Positions 26,980 through 34,854 of a DNA stretch of 64,000 nt are shown here, piece after piece. The stretch is from Solwaraspora sp. WMMA2056 (GTDB taxonomy: Bacteria > Actinomycetota > Actinomycetes > Mycobacteriales > Micromonosporaceae). Both the position numbers and the translations under genes were made by a program. Where the stretch lies: NCBI RefSeq assembly GCF_030345095.1, contig NZ_CP128360.1, forward strand, positions 1,178,001 to 1,242,000, in the 5' to 3' direction. The notes under the pieces are model-generated. The model was not told where the DNA came from. It worked only from the letters and a program-made list of their open reading frames with translations, and did no database searches. Within the stretch, counting starts at the first letter, position 1. Every line of letters begins with the position of its first letter.

Positions 26980-26985
26980 CGACCG

Positions 26986-29235
26986 GTGACCGCCACCACC
27001 GGACGACCCGCCGCCGCGCCGCCGGCTGGCGCGGCGCGGCCCGGTGCCGTCCTGGACGCGGTCCTGGAACGGATCACCTACGCCAACGAGGAGACCGGCT
27101 ACACCATCGCCCGGGTGGCCACCGACCGCTCCGGTGCCGACCTGCTGACCGTGGTCGGTTCGCTGCTCGGCGTACAGCCGGGGGAGAGCCTGCGGCTGGT
27201 CGGCCGCTGGGGGTCGCACCCGAAGTACGGCCGGCAGTTCGAGGTCCACTCGTACACGACCGTGCTGCCGGCGACGGTGCAGGGCATCGAACGCTACCTG
27301 GGGTCCGGGCTGATCAAGGGGATCGGCCCGAAAATGGCCGGCCGGATCGTCGCCCACTTCGGTGCCGACACGCTGCGGGTCATCGAGGAGGAGGCGGCCC
27401 GCCTGGTCGAAGTGCCAGGGCTCGGCCCGAAGCGGACCTCGCTGATCGCCAAGGCGTGGATCGAACAGCAGGCGATCAAGGAAGTGATGATCTTCCTGCA
27501 GGGCGTCGGGGTCACCACCTCACTCGCCGTACGGATCTACAAGAAGTACGGCGACGCGTCGATCTCGATCGTGCGTAACGAGCCGTACCGGCTGGCCGCC
27601 GACGTCTGGGGCATCGGGTTCAAGACCGCCGACACCATCGCGCAGGCGGTCGGTATCCCGCACGACAGCCCGGAACGGATCAAGGCCGGCATTCAGTACA
27701 CCCTCTCCGAGGCCGCCGACAACGGCCACTGCTACCTGCCGGAACCGAACCTGTGTGCCGACGCCGCCGGCATCCTCGGCGTCGCCGTCGAGCTGGTCCG
27801 CGACGCACTCGCCGCGCTGGTCACCGAGGAAGGCGTGGTACGCGAGGCGGTGCCGAACCCGACCAGCGACGGCGGCACCATCCCGGCGGTCTACCTGGTG
27901 CCGTTCCACCGGGCCGAATGTTCGCTGGCCGGCAGCCTGCTGCGGCTGCTGCACTACCGGGCCGACCGGCTGTCGGCGTTCGCCGACGTCGACTGGGCAA
28001 AGGCGCTGGCCTGGCTGCGTGCCGGGACCGGCGCCGACCTCGCCCCCGAACAGGAGCAGGCGGTACGCCTGGCGCTGACGTCGAAGGTCGCGGTGCTCAC
28101 CGGCGGTCCGGGCTGCGGCAAGTCGTTCACCGTCAAGTCGATCATTACGTTGGCTGCCGCCAAGGGTGCCAAGATCGTCCTCGCCGCGCCGACCGGCCGG
28201 GCCGCGAAGCGGATGACCGAGCTCACCGGGCACCCGGCCGCCACCGTGCACCGGCTGCTGCAACTGCGGCCCGGCGGCGATCCGACGTACGACCGGGACA
28301 ACCCGATCGACGCGGACCTGATCGTCGTCGACGAGGCCTCGATGCTCGACCTGATCCTGGCCAACAAGCTGGTCAAGGCGGTGGCGCCCGGCACGCATCT
28401 GCTGCTGGTCGGCGACGTCGACCAGCTGCCGTCGGTCGGCGCCGGCGAGGTGCTGCGCGACGTGCTCGCCGCGCCCGCCGTACCGCAGGTGCGGTTGACC
28501 CGGATCTTCCGCCAGGCTCAGGAGTCCGGGGTGGTGGTCAACGCACACCGGATCAACGCCGGCGAGCAGCCCCGTACCGACGGCATGGCCGACTTCTTCC
28601 TGTTCGCCGCCGACGACCCGGAAGCGGTCGCCGGCCTGGTCGTCGACGTCGTCGCCCGCCGGATTCCGCGCAAGTTCCGGGTGCCGGCCCGCGACATCCA
28701 GGTGCTCGCCCCGATGCACCGGGGCCCGGCCGGTGCCGGCAACCTCAACGTCGCCCTGCAGGAGGCCCTCGCACCGCCGCGCGACGACCGGCCCGAACGG
28801 CGCCACGGGGCCCGGGTGTTCCGGATCAACGACAAGGTCATCCAGATCCGTAACAACTACGACAAGGGCACCGCCGGGGTCTTCAACGGCACCATCGGCG
28901 TGGTCACCGCCATCAGCACCGAGGACCGCAGACTCACCGTCCGCACCGACGAGGACGAGGACATCGAGTACGAGTTCGACGAGCTCGACGAGCTGCAGCA
29001 CGCGTACGCCATCACCGTGCACCGCTCCCAGGGCAGCGAATACCCGGCGGTGGTCATCCCGGTGACGATGAGCTCGTACACGCTGCTGCAGCGCAACCTG
29101 CTCTACACGGCGGTGACCCGGGCGAAGAAGCTCGTCGTGCTGGTCGGCTCGCGCAAGGCGATCGCGATCGCGGTCCGGACCGCCGGGGCCGGTCGCCGGC
29201 ACACCGCACTCACCCACCGACTGGCACCCGACTGA
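26986..29235 (+). CDS. recD2: RecD2-like ATP-dependent DNA helicase
   Basis: Superfamily 1B helicase of 749 residues. An N-terminal OB-like region and helix-hairpin-helix repeats (IKGIGPKMAGRIV, VPGLGPKRTSLI) precede the motor. Motor motifs are Walker A TGGPGCGKSFT, Walker B IVVDEASMLD, VGDVDQLPSVGAG, LTRIFRQAQESG and the C-terminal HRSQGSEYPAVV and YTAVTRAKKLV. It is not part of a RecBCD complex here. RecD2 proteins act in DNA repair and replication-fork maintenance. The start is the GTG at 26986; the frame further upstream runs through the tandem repeat. Confidence 0.93.
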   Translation: MTATTGRPAAAPPAGAARPGAVLDAVLERITYANEETGYTIARVATDRSGADLLTVVGSLLGVQPGESLRLVGRWGSHPKYGRQFEVHSYTTVLPATVQGIERYLGSGLIKGIGPKMAGRIVAHFGADTLRVIEEEAARLVEVPGLGPKRTSLIAKAWIEQQAIKEVMIFLQGVGVTTSLAVRIYKKYGDASISIVRNEPYRLAADVWGIGFKTADTIAQAVGIPHDSPERIKAGIQYTLSEAADNGHCYLPEPNLCADAAGILGVAVELVRDALAALVTEEGVVREAVPNPTSDGGTIPAVYLVPFHRAECSLAGSLLRLLHYRADRLSAFADVDWAKALAWLRAGTGADLAPEQEQAVRLALTSKVAVLTGGPGCGKSFTVKSIITLAAAKGAKIVLAAPTGRAAKRMTELTGHPAATVHRLLQLRPGGDPTYDRDNPIDADLIVVDEASMLDLILANKLVKAVAPGTHLLLVGDVDQLPSVGAGEVLRDVLAAPAVPQVRLTRIFRQAQESGVVVNAHRINAGEQPRTDGMADFFLFAADDPEAVAGLVVDVVARRIPRKFRVPARDIQVLAPMHRGPAGAGNLNVALQEALAPPRDDRPERRHGARVFRINDKVIQIRNNYDKGTAGVFNGTIGVVTAISTEDRRLTVRTDEDEDIEYEFDELDELQHAYAITVHRSQGSEYPAVVIPVTMSSYTLLQRNLLYTAVTRAKKLVVLVGSRKAIAIAVRTAGAGRRHTALTHRLAPD

Positions 29236-29274
29236 CCCCTGCCCGACCCGTTTCTCATAGCCCGGGCCTGGATC

Positions 29275-30192
29275 TCACGGCCGCAGCGCGGCGACGACGA
29301 CCTGCGCGGCCTGTGCGATCAGCGCGTTGTCGTACCCGGCGTCCGGATCGTCCCGGTCGGAAAGCACCGCCAGCACGATCGGTTGGCCGTCGGGCGGCCA
29401 GACCACGGCGATGTCGTTGCGCGTGCCGTATCCGGCGGCGCCGGTCTTGTCGCCGACGCGCCAGCCGGCCGGTACACCGGCCCGGATCAGCTCGTCGCCG
29501 GTGGTGTTCGCCACCAGCAGGTCGACCAGCAGGTCCCGGTCGTCCGTGGCGAGCGCGTCGCCGACGGCGTACGCCCGCAGACTTTCGGCCAGTGCCTGCG
29601 GCGTGCTGGTGTCCCGGGGGTCGCCCGGGGTGTAGTCGTTCAGCTCGGTCTCCCAGCGGTCCGGATCGGTCACGTCGTCGCCGATCTCCCGCAGCCGCTT
29701 CTCGAAGCCGGCAGGGCCACCGAGCTGCTCCAGCAACAGGTTGCCGGCGGTGTTGTCGCTGTACCGGATCGCCGCGTCGGCGATGTCGCGCAGCGGCATT
29801 CCGGTCTCGACGTGCTGTTCCGTGATCGGTGAATAAGTGACCAGGTCATCGGTGCTGTAACGGATCACCTGATCGAGCTCGGCATCGGTGGTCTGGTCGA
29901 ACACCGCGGCTGCGGCGAGTGGCTTGAAGGTCGAGGCGTACGCGAACCGCTCGTCTGCCCGGTGTTCGACAATCTGGCCGGTGCCGGTGTCGACGGCGTA
30001 GACGCCGAGCCGGACGTCGAAGCTTTCCTCCAGGCGTCGGAGCTCGACCAGCTGTGCGCCGGTGGTCGCCGTCGTGGTCGGCTGCCCGACAGCGCTCGGG
30101 GCGGCGTCGGGCGGGCCCGAGGTCACACAGCCCGCCAGCGGTACGAGTGCCACCACCGCGACGGCGATACGGACAGAGGTACGCAAAGTCAT
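29275..30192 (-). CDS. Class A beta-lactamase, lipoprotein
   Basis: Serine beta-lactamase that hydrolyses penicillins and related drugs outside the membrane. All class A motifs are present: STFK (active-site Ser), SDN, ELN with the general-base Glu in WETELNDY, and KTG. The signal peptide ends in LAGC, a lipobox, so the enzyme should be membrane-tethered. The ATG at 30192 has AAAGGA about nine bases upstream; an ATG at 30201 would add three residues. It is divergent from a LysR gene, with an operator-like repeat between them, and therefore is probably inducible. Confidence 0.93.
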   Translation of the reverse strand: MTLRTSVRIAVAVVALVPLAGCVTSGPPDAAPSAVGQPTTTATTGAQLVELRRLEESFDVRLGVYAVDTGTGQIVEHRADERFAYASTFKPLAAAAVFDQTTDAELDQVIRYSTDDLVTYSPITEQHVETGMPLRDIADAAIRYSDNTAGNLLLEQLGGPAGFEKRLREIGDDVTDPDRWETELNDYTPGDPRDTSTPQALAESLRAYAVGDALATDDRDLLVDLLVANTTGDELIRAGVPAGWRVGDKTGAAGYGTRNDIAVVWPPDGQPIVLAVLSDRDDPDAGYDNALIAQAAQVVVAALRP

Positions 30193-30283
30193 GCGGAGCA
30201 TCCTTTCCCGGTGTACTTGGGACGCCAGTCAGCCTGGCAGAGGAGTCGGATGCGGTAAAAGACGGCGACGCGCGTTCTGATGC

Positions 30284-30312
30284 TGATTCGGCATAGGGCC
30301 GGCATAGAATCA
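30284..30312. promoter_or_regulatory. Candidate LysR operator between bla and its regulator
   Basis: An inverted repeat TGATTC (30284-30289) ... GAATCA (30307-30312) encloses two direct copies of CGGCATAG at 30289 and 30300, 11 bp apart, which is one helical turn. It sits just before the GTG of the LysR gene and about 90 bases from the bla start, where a divergently acting LysR regulator would bind. Confidence 0.6.
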
Positions 30313-30318
30313 GCTGCC

Positions 30319-31230
30319 GTGGACGTGGTGGCCGCCTGCCGGGCTTTCGTTGCGGTGAGCGCCCACGGCAGCTTCACCATCGGCGCGGCGGCGGCCCGCA
30401 TCCCGCAGTCCGTGGCCAGCCGGCGGATCGCCACCCTCGAACAGCACCTCGGTGCCCGGCTGTTCGACCGCTCGTCACGCGCCATCACCCTGACCGCTTT
30501 CGGGCGGGACGTGCTGCCCTCGGCCCGGCGCCTGGTCGACTTCGCAGACACCCTGGAACACCACGCCGAGCAGGCCCGACAGCGCCCGCTCCGGCTAGCC
30601 GTACCGGCGATCTGCCCGCCCCGGCGGCTGGCCCGGTTGGTCGCCGAAGCCCGGACCGACGGTCTGCGACTGGATCTGGTCCCCGCCGATCCGGCGGGGC
30701 GCGCCGACCTCGTCCACGGCCTGGAGGTACGCGCGGCGCTGCTCGCCGTGGCACCCGACGGCAGCCGGTGGCAGGTGCCGCTGGGGCTTGCCGGCTCGTC
30801 CGACGACTCCACCGGCGACGCCGCCGATCCGGAAGCCGCCGACCCGATCTTCCTCGCCGCGCTGCGCCCTGGTCGGTTTCGGCGTGACCCGGTCCGCCAC
30901 CGGATCTGGATTCAGCCCGAGGACGACGTCCCGCATGTACGGGACCGGATGATCCATCTCGCCCAGTCCGTTGGTCTGGCACCCACGCAGGTCGGGCTCG
31001 CCCCCGGACTCGTCGCCGCGCTCGCCGACGTGTACGGCGGCGACCTGTTGCTCTGCTCGGCCAGTCAGGCCCGGGATCTCGGGCTGCGCTGGCGCCCGAT
31101 CGGCGAGCAGGTGTTCGCCCGAGGCTACGACATCGCCGCCGGGTTGGCCGAGGACGCCCGGCGGTTGCACGACCTACCGGACGCCGCAGTGCGAGCCTGC
31201 CTCGGTGCCCCGCCCGACGAGCAACGGTAG
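30319..31230 (+). CDS. LysR-family regulator, BlaA/AmpR-like
   Basis: Protein of 303 residues with an N-terminal winged helix (FVAVSAHGSFTIGAAAARIPQSVASRRIATLEQHLGARLFDRSSRAITLT) and an effector-binding domain. Its divergence from a class A beta-lactamase gene matches the AmpR/BlaA arrangement. The BlaB-like gene seven bases downstream matches the blaA-blaB activators of Streptomyces cacaoi. The GTG at 30319 is preferred; an ATG at 30280 would add 13 residues and place the start before the candidate operator. Confidence 0.85.
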   Translation: MDVVAACRAFVAVSAHGSFTIGAAAARIPQSVASRRIATLEQHLGARLFDRSSRAITLTAFGRDVLPSARRLVDFADTLEHHAEQARQRPLRLAVPAICPPRRLARLVAEARTDGLRLDLVPADPAGRADLVHGLEVRAALLAVAPDGSRWQVPLGLAGSSDDSTGDAADPEAADPIFLAALRPGRFRRDPVRHRIWIQPEDDVPHVRDRMIHLAQSVGLAPTQVGLAPGLVAALADVYGGDLLLCSASQARDLGLRWRPIGEQVFARGYDIAAGLAEDARRLHDLPDAAVRACLGAPPDEQR

Positions 31231-31237
31231 GGAAGGC

Positions 31238-32146
31238 ATGGGCGTCGCCAAGGTGCTGCGGCTGGCACGGGCCACCCTCGACGAGGCGGGACTCCGTGGC
31301 TCCGTCCTGGTCCGTGACCTGCGTACCGGCGACGAGCTTGGCATCGACCCCGACCTGGAGTTCCCGGCGGCGTCGCTGGTCAAGGTCCCGCTGGCGGTGG
31401 TCACGTTGGACCGGATCCACCGGGGGGAACTCGATCCGGCGACGCCGATCCTGGTGCGCCCGAACCGGGTCGCCGGGCCCGGCCCGACCGGGTTGAGCAA
31501 GTTCCGCCACCCGGCCACAGTGGCCGTCGAGGACCTGCTCTATCTCAGTACAGCGATCAGCGACGGCGCCGCCGCCGACGCGTTGTTCGGCCTCACGCCG
31601 CCAGCGGAGGTCACCATCGGGCTGCGCCGGCTCGGGCTGTCCGGGATCATCGTCCGGCACCCGATCAGTGACCTGACCGACACCCCTGCCGAACGGTTCG
31701 CCCCGCAGGAGAGTCACCTGGCGCAGTCGTTGGCCATCGGCGCGGCGACCGCCGGTCATGGCCACCCGGTCGCCCAACTCGACGTCAGCCGGGCCAGTAC
31801 CGGATCGGCCCGCGCCTTCGTCGACCTCCTGCACGAACTCTGGCTGCCGACCGCGATGGACCAACGGGTTGCCGGCCGGGTCCGCGAGCTGATGGGTGAC
31901 AACGTGCTGCGACAGCGACTCGCACCCGATTTCAGCTCCGATGCTGCCCGCTGGTCGTCGAAGACCGGCACCCTGCTCAATCTGCGGCACGAAATCGGCG
32001 TCGTGGAACACGCCAATGGCCAGATCTACGCGGTCGCCGCGCTGACCGAGTCCCGGGTGCCGGCGATGGTGCAGCCGGCGGCCGAGGCCTCGATGGCGTA
32101 CGTCGCCCGCAGTCTGCACGACGAGCTTCGGCTGGTGGGCGGCTGA
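31238..32146 (+). CDS. BlaB-like penicillin-recognising protein (class A-like fold)
   Basis: Protein of 302 residues without a signal peptide, hence cytoplasmic. It keeps SLVK (active-site Ser at about residue 46) and KTG (about 242). It has SDG in place of SDN (about 108), and no ELN-type Glu166 motif is evident, so it should acylate or bind beta-lactams or muropeptides without efficient turnover. In Streptomyces cacaoi BlaB, a similar protein next to the LysR activator BlaA, is needed for beta-lactamase induction. GGAAGG lies just before the ATG. It is co-transcribed with the LysR gene. Confidence 0.85.
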   Translation: MGVAKVLRLARATLDEAGLRGSVLVRDLRTGDELGIDPDLEFPAASLVKVPLAVVTLDRIHRGELDPATPILVRPNRVAGPGPTGLSKFRHPATVAVEDLLYLSTAISDGAAADALFGLTPPAEVTIGLRRLGLSGIIVRHPISDLTDTPAERFAPQESHLAQSLAIGAATAGHGHPVAQLDVSRASTGSARAFVDLLHELWLPTAMDQRVAGRVRELMGDNVLRQRLAPDFSSDAARWSSKTGTLLNLRHEIGVVEHANGQIYAVAALTESRVPAMVQPAAEASMAYVARSLHDELRLVGG

Positions 32147-32159
32147 CCCGACCGACATC

Positions 32160-32234
32160 CCAAGATCAGGTGGGCGCTATGGACCTCTCGACGGCGGGGT
32201 GCGGTCCAGGTCCATAGCACTCACCTGATCTTGG
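32160..32234. repeat. 75-bp palindromic element with 27-bp arms
   Basis: Arms at 32160-32186 and 32208-32234 match as inverted repeats at 25 of 27 positions, starting CCAAGATCAGGTG. They enclose a 21-bp centre. The element lies between the convergent blaB-like and caspase-like genes. It could be a bidirectional terminator or a mobile intergenic palindrome of the 'AAGATCA' type. Confidence 0.8.
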
Positions 32235-32350
32235 CGCGGTCAGCTTTCGGAGCCGGCTCGCTTTGGCCAGGTCGACGAACCCACGCCAGGCCGCCGGCGC
32301 AAACACGGCGCGCTCGACCGCGAACAGATTCAGCCATGCCGCCTTGCTTG

Positions 32351-33118
32351 CTATCGATCCTTCCGTGCGATGCCCGAGGGCCTGCTCCGCGCGCCGCTCC
32401 TGGCCCTGCCGCCCTGCGTCGGCACCTGCTGGGAGCCTCCTGCTGCCGGTTCGGCGGCCGCCGGTGCCGGCTGCCGGCCGGCCGACGCGCGTTGCCGGCC
32501 GGCCGGGCGCCAGGTGCGGCCGTTGGCGTAGACGATCCGGAACCCCAGGTACGCCGCCAACGGTGCCCAGTGCGACGAGCCCATCCGCAGCTCGGCGGCG
32601 TTGTTGTAGACCCCGTTGGCGAGTACGTCGAGCAGTACCGTCTCGAACGCGGCCGACTCCACCCAGTCGACCTCCCGGGTGTAGCCGCAGATCAGCGCGG
32701 CACCGGTGGTGGCGAGGAACTCCCGCATCCGCACGTCGGAGGCTCGCAGCACCGAGCAGCTGCCGAAGTAGAGCCGCTTGCCGGCACACCGGCCGGCCAT
32801 CTGGTCGGCGACGTCGTCGAGGTCGACGTGGTGGCGTTCGGTCAGGCAGAGCCGGGTCGGCTCGCCGTGCATCGCGAAGAAGCCGACCCGGTAGTCGGCG
32901 TACTGGCGTAGCAGCCAGCGGTCCAGGAAGTAGGCGAGCTCGTCGGGGGTGGCGGCGTCCCGGTGGATGAACCGGATCCGGCCGAGCCGTTCCAGCAACT
33001 CCAGCGTGGGCAGCACGGATCCACGTTCGTTGAGGTCACGGTGCCACTGACCTTCGATGCAGAAGACACCACCGCGCGCCACGTCGCCCCCCACCGTGCC
33101 GGTCCGCCCGGTGACCAT
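32351..33118 (-). CDS. Caspase/CHAT-like protein (DUF6642-like)
   Basis: Protein of 255 residues. The first 205 residues resemble the caspase fold: strand YRVGFFAMHGEP carries the candidate catalytic His84, strand KRLYFGSCSVL carries the candidate Cys121, and ATTGAALICGYTREVDWVESAAFE follows as in CHAT peptidases. The last 50 residues are Ala/Arg/Gln-rich low complexity. There is no signal peptide. It is third in an operon with a PRC-barrel-like gene (eight bases away) and a small gene, all behind a LexA box. Protease activity is inferred from two short motifs only; the substrate is unknown. Confidence 0.72.
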   Translation of the reverse strand: MVTGRTGTVGGDVARGGVFCIEGQWHRDLNERGSVLPTLELLERLGRIRFIHRDAATPDELAYFLDRWLLRQYADYRVGFFAMHGEPTRLCLTERHHVDLDDVADQMAGRCAGKRLYFGSCSVLRASDVRMREFLATTGAALICGYTREVDWVESAAFETVLLDVLANGVYNNAAELRMGSSHWAPLAAYLGFRIVYANGRTWRPAGRQRASAGRQPAPAAAEPAAGGSQQVPTQGGRARSGARSRPSGIARKDR

Positions 33119-33126
33119 ACCGCCGG

Positions 33127-33486
33127 TCAGGCGGGTGGTGTCACCTCGGATCGGGAAACGGTCAGTCGGACCGTGCCGACCTCGACCGCCGCGATCTGGT
33201 CCGCCCCGGCGTAGCCGACGCCGTCGATCTTGATGAACCCGGTACGCAGCAGCCGCGCGGCGATGTCCGGAGCGGTGGTCGGCTCGTCGCCGGCCTGTGG
33301 GTGCGGCACCTGGTCGCCGATCGCGTCCTGCGGGTCGACGTCGCCCTCGACGGCCACCGCCGCCGGGTCGCCGACCTGGGCCAGGGCGACCCGGCCGACG
33401 ACATCACCGTGTACGTCGACCACCGTCATCCCAGGCGCTGTCCGCTGGATCGGGTCCGATGTCCCGAATTCGTCGACGCTGCTCAT
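33127..33486 (-). CDS. PRC-barrel-like protein
   Basis: Small protein of 119 residues with the beta-barrel pattern of PRC/DUF2171 proteins: GMTVVDVHGDVVGRVALAQVGD near the N-terminus and TGFIKIDGVGYAGADQIAAVEVGTVRLTV at the C-terminus. These domains often bind other proteins or RNA. Its ATG at 33486 overlaps the stop of the upstream small gene by four bases. It is the middle gene of the LexA-box operon. Confidence 0.75.
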   Translation of the reverse strand: MSSVDEFGTSDPIQRTAPGMTVVDVHGDVVGRVALAQVGDPAAVAVEGDVDPQDAIGDQVPHPQAGDEPTTAPDIAARLLRTGFIKIDGVGYAGADQIAAVEVGTVRLTVSRSEVTPPA

Positions 33487-33773
33487 GGTTGCCCGGTTCC
33501 CCGCGCCGGCGGCGGACAAACCTCTTCGGCCGTCCGGTGGCGGGCAGCTGGGGGTCCGTCGGAGACCTCCCGCCAGTCGCCCGGCCCGGCGAGCAGGTGA
33601 CGGACCATGTCGTACGCCGCGTCCTCGGTGCCGTGTTCGGTGAACCGGGACCGTCCGTCGGCCCCGCCCACCCGGGCCTCCACGTACCAGTGGTCGGCGT
33701 CGGTACGCAGGAAGACGTCCCGCCGGGCGAGCCGCCCCCACACCCCGTTCCACCAGTGCTTACGTTGCTCCAC
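33483..33773 (-). CDS. Small protein of unknown function, first gene of LexA-box operon
   Basis: Protein of 96 residues, rich in Trp and charged residues at the N-terminus (QRKHWWNGVWGRLARRDVFL), with a central WYVEAR stretch and a Pro/Arg-rich tail. I do not recognise a family. The GTG start lies six bases after a TAGGGT -10 element, so the mRNA is probably leaderless. A perfect LexA box abuts that -10 element on its far side. Confidence 0.7.
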   Translation of the reverse strand: MEQRKHWWNGVWGRLARRDVFLRTDADHWYVEARVGGADGRSRFTEHGTEDAAYDMVRHLLAGPGDWREVSDGPPAARHRTAEEVCPPPARGTGQP

Positions 33774-33779
33774 CGGGCG

Positions 33780-33785
33780 ACCCTA
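33780..33785 (-). promoter_or_regulatory. -10 element of the LexA-box operon
   Basis: TAGGGT read on the minus strand, six bases before the GTG at 33773. It touches the LexA box, so bound repressor would block the promoter. Confidence 0.6.
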
Positions 33786-33801
33786 TCGAACATGTGTTCG
33801 A
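33786..33801. promoter_or_regulatory. LexA (SOS) box
   Basis: TCGAACATGTGTTCGA matches the actinobacterial LexA consensus TCGAAC-N4-GTTCGA at every fixed position. It abuts the -10 element of the three-gene operon that ends in the caspase-like gene. Confidence 0.85.
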
Positions 33802-33817
33802 CAGGACAGGTGTTTGG

Positions 33818-33991
33818 TCAGTCGGTTTCCGGGCGCTGGTAGCAGGCGCCGCAGGTCGGGTCGTCGCACCGGCTCCGGATGAGCGTGGCCGCCCGCCCGC
33901 CGGCCGGTCTCGCGGGTGGGCGGTTCAGGTCGGGTAGGGGGCGGGCGGGCGTCGCACAGTCCTGGGAGCTCGTCCCGGCTAGCTGCTGCAT
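33818..33991 (-). CDS. Possible small cysteine-rich protein (57 residues)
   Basis: An ATG at 33991 opens 57 codons ending in RCDDPTCGACYQRPETD. The CxxxxCxxC spacing could bind zinc, and the N-terminal half is Pro/Ala-rich. No Shine-Dalgarno sequence is visible. It lies upstream of the LexA box on the same strand. It could equally be chance coding; the Cys cluster is the only positive sign. Confidence 0.35.
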   Translation of the reverse strand: MQQLAGTSSQDCATPARPLPDLNRPPARPAGGRAATLIRSRCDDPTCGACYQRPETD

Positions 33992-34094
33992 GTGTTCAGT
34001 GTCACTCAGGCCGGGTCGGCCTGTCGTCTTCTTTTCGACAACTGGGAGCGATATAGCAACTACGAAGGGTTGTCGACTGGGGGTGTGGAGTGAA

Positions 34095-34547
34095 TCAGCG
34101 GAACTGGCCCGGCTGACCTGGCTGGCCCGGTTGCCCCGGCGTGCCTGGCTGGCTTGCGCGGGCGACCAGCGCGTCCCGGATCTCGGTCAGCAGCTTGATC
34201 TCCTCGCTCGGCGCGGCGGGCGGCGGCTCCTCGCCCCGACGGCGCCGCTCGGCCAGCCGATTCATCGGCAGGACGACCAGGAAGTAGAGCGCGGCGGCGG
34301 TCAGCGCGAACGTGATCACCGCGTTTACGAACGCCGGCCAGTCGAACTCGACTCCGCGGACGGTGACCACCGAGCCCGCGACGCCGTCTCCGCCGGTCAG
34401 CAGCACTGTCAGTAGCCGGATGAACGGTTCGAGGAACGACTTGGTCAACTGGGTGACGACAGCGGTGAACGCCGCACCGATCACGATGCCGACCGCGAGG
34501 TCGATGACGTTGCCGCGCAGGATGAAATCCTTGAAACCCTTAAGCAT
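34095..34547 (-). CDS. mscL: Large-conductance mechanosensitive channel MscL
   Basis: Inner-membrane channel of 150 residues that opens on hypo-osmotic shock. The N-terminus is characteristic (LKGFKDFILRGNVIDLAVGIVIGAAFTAVVTQL), a second helix is VNAVITFALTAAALYFLVVLP, and the charged cytoplasmic bundle is EEIKLLTEIRDALVAR. The C-terminus ends in a short Pro/Gly/Gln repeat. The ATG at 34547 is the family start; the open frame extends to 35642 without protein-like sequence. Confidence 0.95.
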   Translation of the reverse strand: MLKGFKDFILRGNVIDLAVGIVIGAAFTAVVTQLTKSFLEPFIRLLTVLLTGGDGVAGSVVTVRGVEFDWPAFVNAVITFALTAAALYFLVVLPMNRLAERRRRGEEPPPAAPSEEIKLLTEIRDALVARASQPGTPGQPGQPGQPGQFR

Positions 34548-34611
34548 GAGGGGTACTCCCGGGGCCAGAGCGAGATGTCGCGGACAACCTACCCGTGACC
34601 GCCACCGCGGT

Positions 34612-34659
34612 GGTCCCTGGCCTGCGCGGTCCCTGGCCTGCGCGGTCCCTGGCCTGCGC
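34612..34659. repeat. 16-bp tandem repeat, three copies
   Basis: GGTCCCTGGCCTGCGC three times in a row at 34612, 34628 and 34644, upstream of mscL in noncoding DNA. Confidence 0.85.
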
Positions 34660-34836
34660 GGCTCCGCCCGCAGGCCGGCCCGGAATGATCCGCCGGGCCG
34701 GGTCGTTGTGCATGGTCCGCGACGCGCAGTAGACCGCTTCGGCCAGCCCCCCGGCATGCCTGCCCGTTCCACCTGCCCGTTCCGACCTGCCTGGGCGTCC
34801 TGGCGGACCGGTACTGCGGTAGAACAGTATTCCTGT

Positions 34837-34854
34837 GAGGAATAATCATTCCTC
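34837..34854. promoter_or_regulatory. Perfect inverted repeat GAGGAAT-AATC-ATTCCTC
   Basis: Seven-base arms with a four-base spacer, in an AT-rich island. It could be a repressor operator for either the secreted hydrolase gene or mscL. No known consensus was recognised. Confidence 0.45.

Noticed and set aside
34035-34076. TCGACAAC ... GTTGTCGA inverted repeat downstream of mscL
   Set aside because: The 26-base spacer is long for an operator and the stem is too short for a terminator; it may be chance.
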